DNA of 8,925 bases from an uncultured Clostridia bacterium (GTDB taxonomy: Bacteria; Bacillota; Clostridia; UBA1381). The stretch spans positions 1 to 8,925 of the forward strand of contig CAKSFY010000092.1 of NCBI GenBank assembly GCA_934454035.1, in the 5' to 3' direction. Made by a program: the position numbers and the translations under genes. The notes beneath the pieces were generated by a model. That model made no database searches, was not told the origin of the DNA, and saw only the letters and a list, made by a program, of their open reading frames with translations. Shown here piece after piece: positions 6,101-8,925 of the stretch (within the stretch, counting starts at the first letter, position 1; every line of letters starts with the position of its first letter).

Positions 6101-7199
6101 TGTGCTTAATCCTTTGGGTGTGCCTTCACGTATGAATATAGGACAGGTACTCGAAATGCATTTGGGATATGCATTCCGTACAATGAGCTTGCAGACCCCG
6201 GAAGAAATTAACGCAAGAACAATCGACCTTATTGCCGATAAAACGGAAAGAAGCAAGATTGACGCTGATATAAAGGCTGCCGCATTGGAAATTATCAGGA
6301 ATGCGGACAGAAATGTCGATAAAGAAGCGATTATGGATGCAATCGGCAAGATTGACAATATAACAGACGAAATCAAAAATAAGATTTCCGATATAATAGA
6401 TTATTCTGTAGAGTATAAAGACACAATTCTTGCGGCAAAGAAAAAAGTCGGACCGGAAGAATATATCAAGATTGCAACACCGGTATTTGACGGTGCTGAA
6501 GATGAAAACTTAAGAGAAGCCTTTGTTCTTGCAGGACTCAGAACCGATTTTAAATCGGATGTATATGACGGACGTACCGGTGAAAAATTTGATAACGCCG
6601 TAACCGTAGGTGTCATGCATTATCTCAAACTCGACCACTTGGTTGACGATAAAATCCATGCCCGTTCGACAGGACCGTACTCACTTGTTACGCAGCAGCC
6701 TTTGGGCGGTAAAGCTCAGTTCGGCGGACAGCGTTTCGGAGAAATGGAAGTTTGGGCTCTTGAGGCATACGGCGCTGCATATACTTTGCAGGAAATTCTG
6801 ACTGTTAAGTCGGACGATATTGTCGGACGTGTTAAGACATATGAAGCTATCGTCAAGGGTGAAAATATTCCCAAAGCCGGTATTCCGGAAGCGTTTAAGG
6901 TTCTTGTCAAAGAGTTGCAGTCACTGGCACTCGATATCAGAATACTTGACGAAAACAATGAGGAAATTGATTTGGTTAAATTCCTTGAGGATGACGATGA
7001 CGAAGATTACGCTCCGAAGGATGATCTTGTATCAACCATGGAAAACCGCGAATTGTTTGACGGCGACATGGATGACGATGACGAGTTTGACGACATGTCT
7101 ATCGAAAACGCAGACGATATGGACGATTATAACGATTTGTTCATTGAGGACGAAGATGAAGATGACGACAGTGACATGATTAAGCTTGAGGATTTTTAA
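3180..7199 (+). CDS. rpoB: DNA-directed RNA polymerase beta subunit
   Basis: RpoB forms half of the RNA polymerase active-site cleft and is the rifampicin target. It is complete at 1339 residues, against about 1190-1250 in typical Firmicutes. The rifampicin cluster is at about 490-517, with D498, H508 and S513 matching E. coli D516, H526 and S531. The KRKISVGDKMAGRHGNKG active-site segment is at 935-952, and the switch/clamp block GGKAQFGGQRFGEMEVWALEA follows in the C-terminal part. The extra length comes mainly from a helical, charged insertion at about 1000-1096 (between HLGYAF and IATPVFDGA) and a 72-residue tail (1268-1339) with 37 Asp/Glu. The start at 3180 is supported by GAGGTGAT (3166-3173). 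The ATG at 3176 opens only a four-codon frame. Transcription comes from P1/P2; rpoC follows after 18 nt. The usual upstream rplKAJL genes are absent. Confidence 0.98.
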   Translation: MVHEVELGKNIRLSYSKINEVLVMPNLIEVQKKSYQWFLDEGLREVFKDISPIVDHSGHLRLEIFDYTLDYNSKYSVEECKERDAKYAAPLRVKVRLVNTETGEIKEQEIFMGDFPLMTEQGTFIINGAERVIVSQLVRSPGMYYSFERDKTGKPLYSSQVIPYRGAWLEYETDSNDVFSVRIDRTRKIPVTVLLRAMGLETNSQILEYLGDDVRLNATFEKDTTTNADEALLEIYKKLRPGEPLNVENARSLINNMFFDPKRYDLAHVGRYKYNKKVAIGARIAGKTVAEDVIDPRTGEILATAGDALSREMAADIEKAGVNRVMLLVEGNKVLVVSNDMVELSEYVDFDVSDIELTKVRRSVLEDILSGKDYKENGETPTEAEIKEQLELRADELSPKHITVEDMFASVNYLICLANGIGALDDIDHLGNRRLRSVGELLQNQFRIGLSRMERVVRERMTIQDSEIITPQTLINIRPIIATINEFFGSSQLSQFMDQPNPLAELRHKRRISALGPGGLSRDRAGFEVRDVHYSHYGRMCPIETPEGPNIGLITSLATFARINEYGFVEAPYRRVDKEKGIVTDEIVYMTADTEDEFIIAQANEPLDEEGHFLDKRVSARYRDEILEVPGSEIDYMDVSPRQLVSVVTACIPFLENDDANRALMGSNMQCQAVPLLTTDSAIVGTGMEYKAAKDSGSAVLAKEAGTVEKSAADEVVIKGDGTGERYRYKMIKFARSNQSTCINQRPIVKVGEHVEKGDIIADGPAMDNGELALGKNILIGFMTWEGYNYEDAVLISEELVKNDVFTSIHIEEYECEARDTKLGPEEITRDIPNVSEDALKDLNDQGIIRIGAEVRAGDILVGKVTPKGETELTAEERLLRAIFGEKAREVRDTSLRVPHGENGIIVDVKKFTRENGDELPPGVNQVVRCYIAQKRKISVGDKMAGRHGNKGVVSRVLPQEDMPFLSDGTPLQIVLNPLGVPSRMNIGQVLEMHLGYAFRTMSLQTPEEINARTIDLIADKTERSKIDADIKAAALEIIRNADRNVDKEAIMDAIGKIDNITDEIKNKISDIIDYSVEYKDTILAAKKKVGPEEYIKIATPVFDGAEDENLREAFVLAGLRTDFKSDVYDGRTGEKFDNAVTVGVMHYLKLDHLVDDKIHARSTGPYSLVTQQPLGGKAQFGGQRFGEMEVWALEAYGAAYTLQEILTVKSDDIVGRVKTYEAIVKGENIPKAGIPEAFKVLVKELQSLALDIRILDENNEEIDLVKFLEDDDDEDYAPKDDLVSTMENRELFDGDMDDDDEFDDMSIENADDMDDYNDLFIEDEDEDDDSDMIKLEDF

Positions 7200-7217
7200 G
7201 ATTAGGAGGTTGTATTA

Positions 7218-8925
7218 ATGAGTTCAGAGTTTAATTTTAAAGCGATACAAATTGGTTTAGCATCTCCTGAGACAATCAGAAATTGGTCATACGGTGAAGT
7301 AAAAAAACCGGAAACAATCAATTACAGAACACTCAAGCCGGAAAGAGACGGACTTTTCTGCGAAAAGATTTTCGGACCTACAAAGGACTGGGAATGCCAT
7401 TGCGGAAAATATAAGAAAATCCGCTACAAGGGTGTAGTCTGCGACCGATGCGGAGTTGAAGTAACAAAGTCAAAGGTGCGCCGTGAAAGAATGGGTCATA
7501 TTGAGCTTGCAACACCGGTTTCGCACATTTGGTATTTTAAGGGTGTGCCGTCGGCATTGAGCCTTATTTTGGATATTTCTCCGAGAAATCTTGAGAAAGT
7601 GCTTTATTTTGCGGCATATGTCGTAGTTGACCCGGGAAAATCCGATTTGGAAAAAAATCAGATTTTGTCCGAGCGTGAATATAGCGAGGCTTATGAAAAA
7701 TACGGTGATAAGTTTGAAGTCGGCATGGGTGCTGAGGCTATCCAGAAGCTTCTTTTGGAAATTGACCTCGATAAGCTTTCAAAGGAATTGAAGCAAGAGC
7801 TTGAGGACACAAAGGGTCAGGGTCCAAAGAAAGCAAGAATTATAAAAAGACTTGAAATTGTTGAGTCATTTATTGTGTCGGGCAACAGACCGGAATGGAT
7901 GATTTTGACGGTTATTCCGATTATTCCGCCCGATTTGAGACCTATGGTTCAGCTGGACGGCGGACGTTTTGCCACAAGTGACCTTAATGATTTGTACCGC
8001 AGAGTTATCAACAGAAACAATCGTTTAAAACGATTGCTTGAACTTGGTGCTCCGGATATTATTATAAGAAACGAAAAAAGAATGCTGCAGGAAGCGGTTG
8101 ACGCACTTATCAACAACGGCAGACGCGGCAGAACTGTAACAGGCCCGGGAAACAGAGCGCTAAAATCTCTTTCCGATTTATTAAAGGGTAAACAGGGACG
8201 TTTCCGTCAGAACCTTTTGGGTAAGCGTGTTGACTATTCAGGCCGTTCGGTTATCGTTGTAGGTCCGGAACTTAAAATATATCAGTGCGGCTTGCCTAAA
8301 GAAATGGCAATCGAGCTTTTCAAGCCGTTTGTTATGAAGGAACTTGTCGCAAGAGGTCTTGCACATAATATAAAGAGCGCAAAGAGAATGGTTGAGCGTG
8401 TTAAGCCGGAGGTTTGGGACGTGCTTGAAGATGTTATAAAAGAGCATCCCGTACTTTTGAACCGTGCGCCTACACTTCACAGACTCGGTATCCAGGCATT
8501 TGAACCAAAGCTTGTGGACGGCAGAGCATTAAAGCTGCATCCTCTTGTTTGTACCGCATACAATGCCGACTTCGACGGAGACCAGATGGCAGTCCATGTG
8601 CCGCTTTCTCCGGAGGCGCAGGCGGAAGCAAGATTTTTGATGCTTTCGGCAAACAACCTCTTGAAGCCGCAGGACGGACACCCTGTAACAGTTCCTACAC
8701 AGGATATGATTTTGGGTAGTTATTATCTTACAATTGTTAAGCATGACGAAATGGGCGGCAAGGATTATCCCGAGCGTGACCAAAGTGAAGAATGGCATCC
8801 GCATTATTATACAAGCTTTGACGAGGCTTTGCTTGCATATGACAACCAGGAACTGGGGTTGCATACTCCGATTAAGGTAAGAATAGAAAAAGAAATTCAC
8901 GGCGAGCACAAGAGCGCTATAATAG
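7218..8925 (+). CDS. rpoC: DNA-directed RNA polymerase beta' subunit, N-terminal part (cut by window end)
   Basis: RpoC carries the catalytic magnesium of RNA polymerase and pairs with RpoB. About 569 codons are present and the frame is open to the window end; roughly half of a normal Firmicutes RpoC is missing. The N-terminal zinc site has C60, C62, C75 and C78 (CHC then CDRC). The metal-binding NADFDGD loop is at 449-455, with Asp451, Asp453 and Asp455 holding the active-site Mg. The rudder and lid region and the RAPTLHRLGIQAFEP segment before the active site are well conserved. The ATG at 7218 has AGGAGG 8 nt upstream, and the 18-nt gap to rpoB with no terminator or promoter shows co-transcription. 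Nothing unusual is seen in the visible part. Confidence 0.98.
   Translation, partial: MSSEFNFKAIQIGLASPETIRNWSYGEVKKPETINYRTLKPERDGLFCEKIFGPTKDWECHCGKYKKIRYKGVVCDRCGVEVTKSKVRRERMGHIELATPVSHIWYFKGVPSALSLILDISPRNLEKVLYFAAYVVVDPGKSDLEKNQILSEREYSEAYEKYGDKFEVGMGAEAIQKLLLEIDLDKLSKELKQELEDTKGQGPKKARIIKRLEIVESFIVSGNRPEWMILTVIPIIPPDLRPMVQLDGGRFATSDLNDLYRRVINRNNRLKRLLELGAPDIIIRNEKRMLQEAVDALINNGRRGRTVTGPGNRALKSLSDLLKGKQGRFRQNLLGKRVDYSGRSVIVVGPELKIYQCGLPKEMAIELFKPFVMKELVARGLAHNIKSAKRMVERVKPEVWDVLEDVIKEHPVLLNRAPTLHRLGIQAFEPKLVDGRALKLHPLVCTAYNADFDGDQMAVHVPLSPEAQAEARFLMLSANNLLKPQDGHPVTVPTQDMILGSYYLTIVKHDEMGGKDYPERDQSEEWHPHYYTSFDEALLAYDNQELGLHTPIKVRIEKEIHGEHKSAII

Noticed and set aside
3180..8925. Many open frames of 60-120 codons antisense or out of frame within rpoB and rpoC
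   Set aside because: They are shadows of strongly conserved coding sequence, without ribosome binding sites or family resemblance.
1..8925. CRISPR arrays, tRNA or rRNA genes, toxin-antitoxin or known defence systems
   Set aside because: Looked for on both strands; no repeat-spacer pattern, cloverleaf or matching protein motif was found.

Overview
The window looks like chromosomal DNA of a low-GC Gram-positive bacterium, most likely an anaerobic Clostridia member of gut type. The grounds are the AT-rich intergenic DNA, sigma-A-type promoters, strong AGGAGG-type ribosome binding sites, a DnaD-domain protein (a Firmicutes replication family), a TnpV-type protein (known mainly from clostridial mobile elements) and RpoB/RpoC of Firmicutes type. 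I cannot name the genus.

Layout. (1) Positions 1 to about 1800 are accessory DNA, with all genes on the minus strand: a XerC/D-like tyrosine recombinase with a complete catalytic set, a TnpV-family protein, and a small exported protein of unknown function whose start codon overlaps the tnpV stop. A 28-bp site with the 11-6-11 geometry of Xer core sites lies just past the recombinase stop. The left end of the element is outside the window and no flanking duplication is visible. (2) A strong bidirectional terminator (about 1813-1864) separates this DNA from a minus-strand gene for a protein with two DnaD-type C-terminal domains (1875-2846). (3) The gap 2847-3179 is densely regulatory. It holds tandem rpoB promoters, a near-consensus minus-strand promoter facing them, a perfect 11-bp inverted repeat covering both rpoB -35 elements, and a GC-rich patch in the rpoB leader. 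(4) Positions 3180-8925 carry rpoB (complete, 1339 codons) and the first about 569 codons of rpoC, forming an operon on the plus strand.

How the parts work together. RpoB and RpoC are the two large core subunits of RNA polymerase and are translated from one message. rplKAJL, the usual upstream neighbours, are absent; rpoB has its own strong promoters. Because the dnaD-like gene's best promoter fires towards the rpoB promoters, the two transcripts should overlap by about 48 nt. That suggests mutual interference, or a short terminated antisense RNA.

The most interesting points are this face-to-face promoter region with its palindrome, an approximately 97-residue insertion plus a 72-residue acidic tail in RpoB, and the recombinase / TnpV / exported-protein cassette. 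I see no CRISPR array, tRNA, rRNA or recognisable defence system, and no clearly new system beyond these leads.
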